A stretch of 11,850 nucleotides of DNA, from the NCBI GenBank assembly GCA_964442355.1, contig CAYTZS010000165.1:1-11850 (forward strand), read 5' to 3'. Source of the stretch: UBA6168 sp964442355. Lineage in GTDB: Bacteria > Bacteroidota > Bacteroidia > Chitinophagales > Saprospiraceae. Below, piece by piece: positions 1 to 6,653 of the stretch. The notes below the pieces were generated by a model. That model saw only the letters and a list, made by a program, of their open reading frames with translations. It ran no database searches and had not been told where the DNA came from. How positions within the stretch are numbered: position 1 is the stretch's first letter; each line of letters opens with the position of its first letter. A program made the position numbers and the translations under genes.

Positions 1-74
1 GATTCAGACAGGATTTCTCGTGTCCCGCCTTACTTGGGGTGGCCTCTGGAGGTATGTTGTTTTTGAGTGTCTAA

Positions 75-116
75 GTGTTTGGGTGTTTAAAAAGGAGCTG
101 CGTAACACACAAACAC
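75..116. repeat. imperfect inverted repeat downstream of the small membrane protein gene
   Basis: GTGTTTGGGTGTT at 75-87 is complementary to AACACACAAACAC at 104-116 with one mismatch, around a 16-nt loop. It lies 24 bp past the minus-strand stop codon at 140 and may act as a transcript-end structure, but there is no clear U-tract. The flanks repeat the same GTGTTT/AAACAC words (63-70 with 113-120; 126-135). I see nothing else in bases 1-139. Confidence 0.35.
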
Positions 117-139
117 TCAAGCGCATAAACACAAACGTA

Positions 140-478
140 CTAAAGGTCCCAAAACGAACGGGGTCGGTTATACACTTTTATGGTATCGGAAATGGTTTGT
201 ACGAAATACCAAATGACCACACCACCCACAGGCAAATAGGCCAAATTACCGACCAGATGTATCCAAATTGGCAGGCTTGCAGCCAAAATGATGGCCGTTT
301 TTACGTAGTTCAGCCGCTTGATATGGCTGTAAACATATACGAGGTGGAATGCGCTTGCCAACTGCCATACACCCAATACCACCAGCATGGTATTGGTGGA
401 TCGCATGCCCGATGCGAAAAACGCCAACAGCACGATGGCCATTATCAACACCGCCTGACCCAGCAGGTCGATTTTCAT
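140..478 (-). CDS. small four-helix integral membrane protein, unknown function
   Basis: I do not recognise the family. From the ATG at 478 the product is 112 aa and very hydrophobic. Four helices are visible: about residues 5-22, 25-45, 55-75 and 80-100. Charged residues sit in the loops (HIKRLNYVK between helices 2 and 3) and in a basic tail ending NRPRSFWDL. No catalytic motif or signal-peptide cleavage site is seen. An in-frame ATG at 496 would add six residues (MISKFR), but that codon overlaps the inverted repeat at 496-514, so 478 is preferred. The gene is divergent from the nitroreductase/pabB pair and may share its control region. The long plus-strand frame across the same bases lacks family features and is taken as an antisense shadow. 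That this is a real gene is likely; its function is unknown. Confidence 0.72.
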   Translation of the reverse strand: MKIDLLGQAVLIMAIVLLAFFASGMRSTNTMLVVLGVWQLASAFHLVYVYSHIKRLNYVKTAIILAASLPIWIHLVGNLAYLPVGGVVIWYFVQTISDTIKVYNRPRSFWDL

Positions 479-495
479 CCTGAATTTTGAAATCA

Positions 496-514
496 TTGCA
501 AACTATCTTTGCAA
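496..514 (+). promoter_or_regulatory. inverted repeat containing a -7 box, promoter for nitroreductase-pabB
   Basis: TATCTTTG at 504-511 matches the Bacteroidota -7 consensus TAnnTTTG exactly. It sits in a perfect inverted repeat, TTGCAAA-CTATC-TTTGCAA. A -33 TTTG at the usual spacing is not obvious; the TTTG at 486-489 is only 14 bp away. Transcription would start near 518, which rules out the upstream in-frame TTG at 509 as the nitroreductase start. Because the box is palindromic, a weaker -7-like element also faces the divergent membrane protein gene. Confidence 0.5.
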
Positions 515-574
515 GCGCTTTTGCTGTTTTTTCAAGGAAAACGGCAGCGCCAATTTTTTTCCAAAGTTAATAAA

Positions 575-1156
575 ATGCCCGCAACTCCTGAACTTGTTTC
601 CGAACTGATACGCAAACGGAGGTCCATTTTTCCGAAAACCTACAACAGCAAGCCCATTCCCAAGGTCCTCATCGAGGAGGTGTTGGAAAATGCCAATTGG
701 GCACCTACCCACCGCCTCACGGAGCCTTGGCGTTTCAAGGTGTTCATAGGCTCAGCGCTTGAACGACTGGGTGATTACCTCGGCGATTTTTATAGAAACA
801 ATACATCGCTCAGTGAGTTTTCAGAGGCGAAATTTAACAAGTCGAAAGAAAGCCCCAAGCGGTCGGCCTGTGTCATAGCTATCTGCATGAAGCGTGACGA
901 AGCAGCGAGTGTGCCGGAGTGGGAAGAAATTGCCGCTGTGGCCTGCGCCGTACAGAACATGTGGCTCACTTGTACCGCCCATGGCATTGGCAGCTATTGG
1001 AGTACACCCAAGGCTGCTCTACAAGCTGACGAATTTCTTGGGTTGGAGGCAGGTGAGCGCTGTCTTGGGCTTTTCTACATGGGCAACCACGATTTGCCGG
1101 AACTTCCCGGCAAACGCTCACCCGTTGCTGACAAAACGTCTTGGATTTTTGAGTAA
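575..1156 (+). CDS. nitroreductase-family FMN-dependent oxidoreductase
   Basis: The 193-aa product has the nitroreductase fold signatures. RKRRSIFP near residues 13-20 contributes to FMN phosphate binding. WAPTHRLTEPWRF at 42-54 is typical of the YdjA-like small nitroreductases. GIGSYW at 137-142 and the following helix resemble the flavin-binding C-terminal part. Members use NAD(P)H to reduce nitro-aromatics, quinones or related compounds through bound FMN, usually as cytoplasmic homodimers; the natural substrate cannot be read from the sequence. The ATG at 575 is chosen because the upstream TTG lies inside the predicted -7 box and the extension (QALLLFFQGKRQ) is not family-like. pabB begins 10 bp after the stop codon, so the two are probably co-transcribed, although no metabolic link is obvious. 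Confidence 0.9.
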   Translation: MPATPELVSELIRKRRSIFPKTYNSKPIPKVLIEEVLENANWAPTHRLTEPWRFKVFIGSALERLGDYLGDFYRNNTSLSEFSEAKFNKSKESPKRSACVIAICMKRDEAASVPEWEEIAAVACAVQNMWLTCTAHGIGSYWSTPKAALQADEFLGLEAGERCLGLFYMGNHDLPELPGKRSPVADKTSWIFE

Positions 1157-1166
1157 AAACACAGCA

Positions 1167-2456
1167 TTGAAGAGGCTTTCAGCAACTTTCCAACTGCCGC
1201 TCGGCCACGACTTCAAACGGATGGCCTTTGATTGGGCATCCAACTTTGAGGTGACTTGCTATTTGGACAGCAACGGCTACCAAGGCATTGTGGGCAGTGA
1301 GCACGACTGCCTATTAGCCGTCGGAGTTGCTTCTCAACTGCTCCAAACCACGGAGCTTGGGGCTTTCGATGCCCTGCAATCTTTTGTGGACGAAAAACGT
1401 GACTGGTTATTTGGCTACCTGACCTACGACCTTAAAAACGATGTAGAGCCTCGCCTCACTTCCGATAATTTTGATGGAATTGGATTTCCGGTGATACATT
1501 TTTTCCAACCGAAAGTAGTCATAGAGATTGCTTCGCAAATTGTCACCATACACAGCTTGGATGAATCACCCCAAGAAATTCTTGACCAAATACACACGTG
1601 CTCTCCCCGTCTCTCTCCGTTTTTTAATCATCCATTCATCTCTCCCCGCATTTCCCGTGCTGACTACCTCAATACTGTGCAAGCCATCCGCCAGCACATC
1701 CAACGGGGCGATATATATGAGATGAATTTTTGCCAAGAGTTTTACGCCGAAGACTACGTGCTTGATGCCCCCGCCACTTTTCATAAGTTAAACGGCCTCG
1801 GTAAGGCGCCATTTTCCGCATTCTACCGCCTCGAAGACTATTATCTGCTTTGCGCCAGTCCTGAGCGATTCATGAAAAAAATTGGGGAAAAGCTAATCAC
1901 ACAGCCCATCAAGGGCACCATTCGGCGAGGTAAAACCAATGCTGAAGATGCCACTTTGCGCCAACAACTCTACCGAAGCCCAAAAGATCGCTCCGAAAAC
2001 GTGATGATTGTTGACCTCGTTCGCAATGACCTTGCTCGCTCCTGTCGTGCTGGCTCCGTGCAGGTGGACGAACTCTTCGGCATTTACCAATTTGAACAGG
2101 TTTTCCAGATGATTTCAACGGTGAGCGGAGTATTGCTCCCAGATGTTCATCCTGTGGACGCCATCCGTCGTGCCTTCCCGATGGGCTCGATGACCGGGGC
2201 GCCCAAAGTTCGCAGCATGGAACTCATCGAACAGTACGAACGCACGAAGCGAGGGCTGTATTCCGGGGCGGTAGGCTACTTTACTCCTCAGAGCGATTTT
2301 GATTTCAACGTGGTCATACGGAGCATTCTTTACGACGGTGCCAAACGCTACCTAAGTTTCCAAGCAGGAGGGGCTATCGTCTTCGATTCGGTGCCGGAAG
2401 CAGAGTACGAAGAGAGCTTGCTCAAGGCGCAAGGAATGTTCAGGGTGCTCTCTTGA
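1167..2456 (+). CDS. pabB: aminodeoxychorismate synthase component I (PabB)
   Basis: This chorismate-utilising enzyme aminates chorismate to 4-amino-4-deoxychorismate for folate synthesis, normally with ammonia from a PabA glutamine amidotransferase. No PabA gene is visible here. From the TTG at 1167 the protein is 429 aa. The chorismate-binding domain fills residues ~160-425, with GDIYEMNFCQ (181-190), PIKGTIRRG (247-255), DLVRNDLA (283-290), GSMTGAPK (340-347) and EAEYEESLLKAQ near the end. Lys249 in PIKGT distinguishes PabB-type enzymes from anthranilate synthase TrpE, which has Ala there (PIAGT); this is family knowledge. The start is uncertain: TTG 1167 gives a family-like N-terminus (KRLSATFQL), TTG 1149 overlaps the previous gene, and the first ATG (1221) would remove conserved residues. 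Reading further upstream would overlap the nitroreductase extensively. Confidence 0.93.
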   Translation: MKRLSATFQLPLGHDFKRMAFDWASNFEVTCYLDSNGYQGIVGSEHDCLLAVGVASQLLQTTELGAFDALQSFVDEKRDWLFGYLTYDLKNDVEPRLTSDNFDGIGFPVIHFFQPKVVIEIASQIVTIHSLDESPQEILDQIHTCSPRLSPFFNHPFISPRISRADYLNTVQAIRQHIQRGDIYEMNFCQEFYAEDYVLDAPATFHKLNGLGKAPFSAFYRLEDYYLLCASPERFMKKIGEKLITQPIKGTIRRGKTNAEDATLRQQLYRSPKDRSENVMIVDLVRNDLARSCRAGSVQVDELFGIYQFEQVFQMISTVSGVLLPDVHPVDAIRRAFPMGSMTGAPKVRSMELIEQYERTKRGLYSGAVGYFTPQSDFDFNVVIRSILYDGAKRYLSFQAGGAIVFDSVPEAEYEESLLKAQGMFRVLS

Positions 2457-2470
2457 TATTCTTTTTGACT

Positions 2471-2478
2471 TATATTTG
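2471..2478 (+). promoter_or_regulatory. putative -7 promoter element in the post-pabB intergenic region
   Basis: TATATTTG is an exact match to the Bacteroidota -7 consensus TAnnTTTG and begins 14 bp after the pabB stop codon. No good -33 TTTG lies at the usual 19-21 bp spacing; the closest TTG (2453-2455) is 15 bp upstream. If used, it would start a plus-strand transcript near 2484, just before the structured elements and the micro-ORF at 2778. The region is A/T-rich, so a chance match is possible. Confidence 0.35.
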
Positions 2479-2486
2479 TTTTTTGG

Positions 2487-2502
2487 CAAGGTAATTGCCT
2501 TG
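2487..2502 (+). repeat. short near-palindrome (CAAGG/CCTTG)
   Basis: CAAGG-TAATTG-CCTTG is a near-perfect 16-bp palindrome and could form a small hairpin at the 5' end of a transcript starting near 2484. Its role is unknown. Confidence 0.35.
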
Positions 2503-2521
2503 GTGATGGTATAAGTTATTT

Positions 2522-2579
2522 GGCGCATTTACAAGAATCTATGCGATTCTATTTTTTATAACATTTAGATTCTAGCGCC
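2522..2579 (+). terminator. weak terminator-like hairpin with a competing alternative pairing
   Basis: AGAATC (2534-2539) and GATTCT (2545-2550) form a 6-bp hairpin with loop TATGC, followed directly by ATTTTTTAT. This could be a weak intrinsic terminator for pabB. The same left arm, extended to AGAATCT (2534-2540), also pairs perfectly with AGATTCT at 2567-2573, and that larger fold is closed by GGCGC (2522-2526) with GCGCC (2575-2579). The two folds exclude each other, as in attenuators, but no ligand or switching partner is identified. Confidence 0.4.
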
Positions 2580-2615
2580 TATCCAAACTCGCAATTTTTA
2601 CTGATACTCAAATCG

Positions 2616-2690
2616 TCCCATGCAACATTTGTACAAGAAATGTAAGAATCCGAAGGTGCAGTTTACCTGTACCGGGAGGGTTGCATGGGG
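2616..2690 (+). ncRNA. candidate structured RNA, three-way-junction-like
   Basis: A 10-bp closing stem is formed by CCCATGCAAC (2617-2626) and GTTGCATGGG (2680-2689), extendable by a U-G pair (2616/2690). It encloses two hairpins: ATTT/AAAT (2627-2630 with 2638-2641, extendable to 6 bp at the expense of the closing stem) and GGTGCAG (2655-2661) with CTGTACC (2667-2673) around loop TTTAC. Between the hairpins lies an unpaired GAATCCGAA stretch. The two wobbles are G-U on the plus transcript but would be A-C mismatches on the minus transcript, so the plus strand is favoured. It has about tRNA length but no T-arm motif, and I do not recognise a riboswitch, ribozyme, 6S or SRP core. It may be an independent small RNA or part of the leader of the 39-aa ORF. 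Confidence 0.4.
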
Positions 2691-2777
2691 TTGTCTTTCC
2701 CACTCATAAGAACTTCCCTTTTCAGCCTTCCCAGTTTTTAGATACTATTTCCCTCATCTCAAAAACAGTTTTAGGCT

Positions 2778-2897
2778 ATGATTATCTTTCAATTTGCGCT
2801 CGGAGCATTCCTACTTGGTGGTGGCATCATCACATTGACCAACTGGCTGGCTGAACACCGGCTAGAGAAAAAAGGGTTTGATAATTTGAGGGCGTGA
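2778..2897 (+). CDS. 39-aa single-helix membrane peptide (candidate small ORF)
   Basis: An ATG at 2778 opens a 39-codon frame ending TGA at 2897. The product begins with a hydrophobic Gly-rich segment (MIIFQFALGAFLLGGGIIT, residues 1-19) followed by a charged tail containing NWLAEHRLEKKGFDNLRA. This is the typical layout of a small bitopic inner-membrane protein with a cytoplasmic basic tail. The frame is too short for composition to prove coding. It lies about 88 bp after the candidate structured RNA and ends 33 bp before the convergent stop codon of the oxidase gene. No close family is recognised. It could instead be a chance frame in a regulatory region. Confidence 0.4.
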   Translation: MIIFQFALGAFLLGGGIITLTNWLAEHRLEKKGFDNLRA

Positions 2898-2930
2898 GTG
2901 TTTGAGTTTTTGGCAGCAGCCCACTCTTCC

Positions 2931-3866
2931 TCATAATCGCAAATACTCAACCACTTGAAATGCACAGCCCCACGAAACGGTGTAACCACCTCCACCATGG
3001 CCATAATTGTGTATGATATTGGTGGCAGGTTCACGCTCCAATCGAATCGTCTTTCTACCGGGCCGGAGGCCCACCGTCACTGACTTCACTACCGCCGTCG
3101 CCAATACTGGCAACAGGTTCGAGCAACGGCGCAGAATTTCCAAAGTATCTTTTTCATTCGGGCTTTCATCGTCATTGGTCACTTGGGCCGTGCCACCGAG
3201 CACGGTACAGTCTCGTCTTGGAAAAATATATGCCAGCGCATTCGGCCCGTCGTCGTCGGCGAGGTAGGGCAGGCCTGGCAGGTTTTCCACTTTCAAAATC
3301 TGTCCACGAATGGGAAACACGTCCTTGTCGCCGGTAAGTTTGCCGGCGGCAAGGCCCGTGCAATTGACCACGAAATCGGCTTCAGTGGCCAAATCGGTCA
3401 AGCTGCTTACTTCCCGCACGGTTATTTCTCCACCGTTGCTCAAATATTTTTTCTGTAAAAAAGGCAGGTAAATAGGTGTCTCAATCATTGGCACCTTGGC
3501 AAAAAAGCCATGCTGGTAGCCTGCTGGCAACTCGTGAGGTGCTGCTTTCCAAAATCTACCCTCCGGCACAGCTCCTACCCAGTCCGGTAGCGCTGGTCCT
3601 GTGGCGAGTGTGAGCAAGTCAACCATCTTGACACCGCTCGAAGTATCCATTGACATTTTTTCAAAAACATCGTAACTGATTCTACTCCAGCGATTTACGT
3701 CAGCCAATGGCTCGACGTGGAACGGCATCCAAATAGCCGCCGCTACTGCCGAGACTGTAGCCTCCGGTAAGTTTTTGGTAAAAATCTGTACCTCGTGCCC
3801 TGCTTCTTGCAAGGCTACCGCCGTGGTCAGGCCAATGACGCCACTGCCGATGACTGCTATTTTCAT
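2931..3866 (-). CDS. FAD-dependent D-amino-acid oxidase family protein
   Basis: The 311-aa product closely follows the D-amino-acid oxidase pattern. The N-terminal FAD dinucleotide-binding motif is GSGVIG (residues 7-12). VAAAIWMPF (41-49) matches the conserved segment after the second strand, NCTGLAAGKL (168-177) and RGQILKV (187-193) are central, and NYGHGGGGYTVSWGCA (287-302) is the C-terminal FAD motif. Arg268 in VGLRPGR aligns with the substrate-carboxylate Arg (283 in pig DAAO) and Tyr213 with Tyr228; the position of pig Tyr224 appears to be Asn209 (aligned from memory). Such enzymes oxidise D-amino acids to 2-oxo acids, ammonia and hydrogen peroxide. ATG 3866 is chosen because the FAD motif then starts at the usual place; ATG 3893 overlaps the upstream stop codon. 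The gene lies 19 bp behind the M20 hydrolase in a likely operon. Substrate specificity, including glycine or D-Asp, is open. Confidence 0.9.
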   Translation of the reverse strand: MKIAVIGSGVIGLTTAVALQEAGHEVQIFTKNLPEATVSAVAAAIWMPFHVEPLADVNRWSRISYDVFEKMSMDTSSGVKMVDLLTLATGPALPDWVGAVPEGRFWKAAPHELPAGYQHGFFAKVPMIETPIYLPFLQKKYLSNGGEITVREVSSLTDLATEADFVVNCTGLAAGKLTGDKDVFPIRGQILKVENLPGLPYLADDDGPNALAYIFPRRDCTVLGGTAQVTNDDESPNEKDTLEILRRCSNLLPVLATAVVKSVTVGLRPGRKTIRLEREPATNIIHNYGHGGGGYTVSWGCAFQVVEYLRL

Positions 3867-3885
3867 AGAAAAACTTGAGTTGCTA

Positions 3886-5121
3886 TTAAGCATGTTCCTC
3901 CAATCCTTTCAACTCGCAAACTGCCAGCCAGCTCATCATGCCCATGCCCACCAGCAGGCTGTACTCGTCCACGTCGAAGGTGTCGGTGTGGATGGGTGAA
4001 GTGATGCCACGGGCTGCGTTGCCAGTACCTAGGCGGTAGAAGCAGGCGGGGATTTTCTGCGAGTAGTAGGCGAAGTCCTCTGCCGTCATGCGCATGGGCA
4101 GGTCAACAACGTTGGCCTCGCCGAGGTATTCAACGGCGTGTTGGCGGGAGCGCAACGTCAGTGCTTCATCGTTTTTGAGGAATGGGTAACCTTTTTCGAT
4201 GCGGAAATCGCAAGCCCCTCCCATGCTCTCGGCCAGTCTCTCGGCCATTTTTTTCATCAAACTATGCGCTTTGGCCCGCCAATCCTCGTCCATCGTGCGG
4301 AACGTCCCCTCCATTTTCACTTCGTTTGGTATGACGTTGGTCGCACCGCCCGTCGAGTTGATTTTGCCGAAGGTCAGCACAGAAGGCACGATGGGATTTG
4401 CGTTGCGACTAACGATTTGCTGCAAAGCCACCACAATGTGCGAAGTGATGAGCACCGGGTCAACGGTTTCGTGCGGCACGGCACCGTGACCGCCCTTGCC
4501 ACGCACGGTCACGTAAAGTTCGTCGGCGCTGGCCATGAACATACCCGGTCGGAATCCGACCTTGCCTGTTTCGAGCGCTGGTAGTACGTGCTGGCCGATG
4601 ATGTTGGCTGGTGCTGGGTTTTCGAGAACGCCCTCGGCGATGAGGATGGAAGCACCGCCGGGAAGCAACTCCTCGGCAGGCTGGAAAATCAGTTTGATAG
4701 TGCCCTCCAGTTCGCCCCGCAACTCGTGCAGGATGCGAGCAGCCCCAAGCAGCGATGCCGAATGCACATCGTGGCCGCAGGCGTGCATAACACCTTGATT
4801 TTGAGACTTGTAGGGCACGTCGTTGGCCTCCGTAATGGGCAGTGCGTCAATGTCCGCCCGCAGTGCGATGGTCTTGCTCGATGGATTATTGCCTTCAATA
4901 TAGGCCACCACACCGTTCACGCACCAGCCATGTTCGTGCCGGATGCCGTAGTTGGTCAATTGCTGAGCGATGAACTTTCCAGTCTCCACTTCGTGGAACG
5001 ATAGCTCCGGATGGCTGTGCAGGTGCCGTCGGATTTCCACGATTTCAGGATGGAATTTTTTGGCGAGTTGTTTGATTCTTTCCTTCAAGGTGCAATGTAT
5101 TTTGCTACAAAATACGAGCAT
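3886..5121 (-). CDS. M20 family metallo-amidohydrolase (N-acyl-amino-acid / hippurate hydrolase type)
   Basis: This cytoplasmic metallohydrolase of the peptidase M20D group removes the acyl group from N-acylated amino acids or related amides. Metal-ligand motifs in order (411-aa numbering): ALRADIDALP (86-95), MHACGHDVH (112-120, with Cys115 and His117), QPAEELLPGG (147-156, Glu150/Glu151), QHV (177-179) and HTDTFDVDE (378-386). GKGGHGAVPH (208-217) marks the lid/dimerisation domain. Length is normal for the family. The ATG at 5121 is given, but the start is uncertain: TTG at 5088 yields KERIKQLAKKFHPEIVEIRR, which resembles the usual N-terminus and leaves more room for a promoter behind the terminator ending at 5150. 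The D-amino-acid oxidase follows directly, suggesting release of amino acids from N-acyl precursors and then oxidation. Confidence 0.92.
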   Translation of the reverse strand: MLVFCSKIHCTLKERIKQLAKKFHPEIVEIRRHLHSHPELSFHEVETGKFIAQQLTNYGIRHEHGWCVNGVVAYIEGNNPSSKTIALRADIDALPITEANDVPYKSQNQGVMHACGHDVHSASLLGAARILHELRGELEGTIKLIFQPAEELLPGGASILIAEGVLENPAPANIIGQHVLPALETGKVGFRPGMFMASADELYVTVRGKGGHGAVPHETVDPVLITSHIVVALQQIVSRNANPIVPSVLTFGKINSTGGATNVIPNEVKMEGTFRTMDEDWRAKAHSLMKKMAERLAESMGGACDFRIEKGYPFLKNDEALTLRSRQHAVEYLGEANVVDLPMRMTAEDFAYYSQKIPACFYRLGTGNAARGITSPIHTDTFDVDEYSLLVGMGMMSWLAVCELKGLEEHA

Positions 5122-5149
5122 GACCAGCTGTTTGATTGGTTTTTTCCAA

Positions 5150-5194
5150 AAAAAATGCGCACGAAGGCGAAATCATCGTCTGTGCGCATTTTTT
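5150..5194. terminator. strong rho-independent terminator, probably bidirectional
   Basis: AAAAAATGCGCAC (5150-5162) pairs perfectly with GTGCGCATTTTTT (5182-5194) around a 19-nt loop. On the minus strand the stem is followed by U residues, 19 bp beyond the LolA stop codon. It separates the LolA transcript from the M20 hydrolase operon, which therefore needs a promoter between 5088 and 5150 or readthrough. Confidence 0.85.
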
Positions 5195-5213
5195 GATGTT
5201 GGTAAAAACTGGT

Positions 5214-5903
5214 TCAATCCACCCGCAGGTCTTCAAACTTGCAGCTTGGGCACTCACTTTTGGCGAAGGTAAAAGTGCTGGCAGGCACTGTTTTGTTGGG
5301 GGTAATCTTGTTTACCGTCAAAGTGTAGCGGGAGCCGTCCTTGCCGAAGGATTTGATGCTAAGTATTTCCAGCGTTTTTTTGTCGAGGGAGAGTCGCACC
5401 TTGGAGTAGTCGTTGCCTTTGGAAGTAGGTTTGAACTCGATTTGCTGCACCAATCGTCCGCCTTCGCTGAACTCGTTGGTGATGGCATAGACATAGTCTT
5501 TCCAGGCATAAGCTTTCAAGAGGTCTTGCGGGGAAGATATGCCGCCCTCGCCTTCGTCATCATCCGCATCGTTGATTTGCACCTCTTGGTTTTTGGGGAT
5601 GTGCAGCCAAACCGATTTGCCATCGGAGACCATCGTGCGGTCGTTGAGCTTGAGGCGATATTTCTCAGCTTGTTGCGTCAAAATGCCTTTTTGCTTTTGT
5701 TTGGCCTGCTGAGGCACCTCAATTTCTAGTGAAAACTCGACTTCCAACGTACTGTAAGCCTCGTATTTCTTGCGCATTTTCTCCAAAACAGCCTTTGCTT
5801 CTGGGTCAGCAATCTCTTGCTTTGGGGCAACTGGTTTGGGTTTTTGGGCAAAAACTACCGTCGAGGCAACGGTCAGGAGTATCAGCAGCATGAATTTTTG
5901 CAT
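5214..5903 (-). CDS. LolA-like periplasmic outer-membrane lipoprotein carrier protein
   Basis: The 229-aa precursor starts with a clear Sec signal peptide (MQKFMLLILLTVASTVVFA, cleavage near residue 19). It continues with the LolA pattern: an amphipathic helix (ADPEAKAVLEKMRKKYEAYSTLEVEF) and then strands, with QKQKGILTQQAEKYRLKL, MVSDGKSVWLHIPKNQEVQI and FTFAKSE near the C-terminus. LolA-type proteins shield lipoproteins while carrying them from the inner-membrane LolCDE complex to the outer membrane. The variable acidic loop DADDDEGEGG (~residues 112-121) and a terminal CPSC pair, 12 residues from the end, stand out. The gene lies 119 bp downstream of the beta-barrel protein gene in the same orientation. 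Assignment to the LolA superfamily is good; strict functional equivalence to E. coli LolA is inferred. Confidence 0.83.
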   Translation of the reverse strand: MQKFMLLILLTVASTVVFAQKPKPVAPKQEIADPEAKAVLEKMRKKYEAYSTLEVEFSLEIEVPQQAKQKQKGILTQQAEKYRLKLNDRTMVSDGKSVWLHIPKNQEVQINDADDDEGEGGISSPQDLLKAYAWKDYVYAITNEFSEGGRLVQQIEFKPTSKGNDYSKVRLSLDKKTLEILSIKSFGKDGSRYTLTVNKITPNKTVPASTFTFAKSECPSCKFEDLRVD

Positions 5904-6022
5904 GGTTCTTCAATTTTTGATTCAATTCTCTAAACGCTTCAGACGGCGGATTATTCACCTTGCCACGCGGGTTCGGGGTTAAAGATTGCTTAAAACGGAA
6001 GTCAGTCGCCGGGAAGATGCTC

Positions 6023-6598
6023 CTACTCCCGACTCCAAGACCACCCGAATCGAAACGACAACTGGGCAAACGGAGCGGAAACCTCCTCGTCGCTGGGTTT
6101 TGGCAGGCTGGTGTTGGAGACGAAGCGATAGCCGCCTTCCAGCCCCATTCGGAACCAACGGAAAAGGTTCACCTCAACGCCTGCCGAGGGCTGAACCACG
6201 AAGATGTTGTCATCGGGCTCGCCTTTGATTTTCAGGTTGCCGCTGCCCATCAGGAAGCTGACTCGTGGGTGTACCACCTTGTGAGGTTTGTAGGCATAAC
6301 CGACCAGCAGGCCGCCGTAATTGATGTCGTATTTGCGGAGCGCACCGTTGTAGGTCGTTGATTCTGAGGCGCTTGCACCTCCAAACCCAAGCGTCAGCAC
6401 CTTGCTGAATTCCAAACCGAAGAAGCCCCCCGTCATGCCGTGGTTGCTGCCGTCGAAACCGATGAGGCCAACGTTTGTACCACCCCAAATGCCGCTGAAC
6501 CGTAGCCCAGTCTTGCCAATCAGGGTTTCGTCTTTTTGTGCTTGAAGTGCGGTGGAAAGCAAAACGAGGGTGAAAACGGTAAGCAAGTATTTCTTCAT
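6023..6598 (-). CDS. small predicted outer-membrane beta-barrel protein
   Basis: The 191-aa precursor from the ATG at 6598 has a typical signal peptide (MKKYLLTVFTLVLLSTALQA, cleaved before QKD). The mature part is rich in Gly and aromatic residues with alternating hydrophobic stretches: GLRFSGIWGGTNVGLIGF, GGFFGLEFSKVLTLGFGG, YGGLLVGYAYKPH, ASPFAQLSF-like FAQLSFRFGW near the end. This resembles Bacteroidota porin-like or OmpA-type barrel proteins of about eight strands. It ends WSWSRE rather than with the usual terminal Phe. An upstream in-frame start at 6679 would add a non-signal-like 27-residue extension and is rejected, also because the likely promoter lies at 6622-6653. Function is unknown; coupling with LolA is only suggested by position. 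Confidence 0.75.
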   Translation of the reverse strand: MKKYLLTVFTLVLLSTALQAQKDETLIGKTGLRFSGIWGGTNVGLIGFDGSNHGMTGGFFGLEFSKVLTLGFGGASASESTTYNGALRKYDINYGGLLVGYAYKPHKVVHPRVSFLMGSGNLKIKGEPDDNIFVVQPSAGVEVNLFRWFRMGLEGGYRFVSNTSLPKPSDEEVSAPFAQLSFRFGWSWSRE

Positions 6599-6621
6599 AA
6601 CAGTCGGGTTTGATTTGAGCG

Positions 6622-6653
6622 CCAAGTTACGAAGTGGGGGGCGGCACTGGCAA
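6622..6653 (-). promoter_or_regulatory. putative promoter of the beta-barrel protein gene
   Basis: On the minus strand TAACTTGG (6629-6622) resembles the -7 consensus TAnnTTTG with one mismatch. A TTG (6653-6651) lies 21 bp upstream at the -33 position. Initiation would fall about 6-8 bp downstream of the box, giving a short leader before the ATG at 6598. Confidence 0.4.

Noticed and set aside
20..490. 156-codon plus-strand frame opposite the small membrane protein
   Set aside because: The translation is polar, His/Gln-rich and unlike a globular family, whereas the opposite strand gives four clean hydrophobic helices.
2616..2690. tRNA gene or purine-type riboswitch
   Set aside because: Length and three-way layout are suggestive, but there is no T-arm GTTCRA motif, no anticodon arm and no conserved purine-riboswitch junction sequence.
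5136..5729. 197-codon plus-strand frame opposite the LolA-like gene
   Set aside because: It crosses the terminator at 5150-5194 and mirrors a well-supported signal-peptide protein; no family features.
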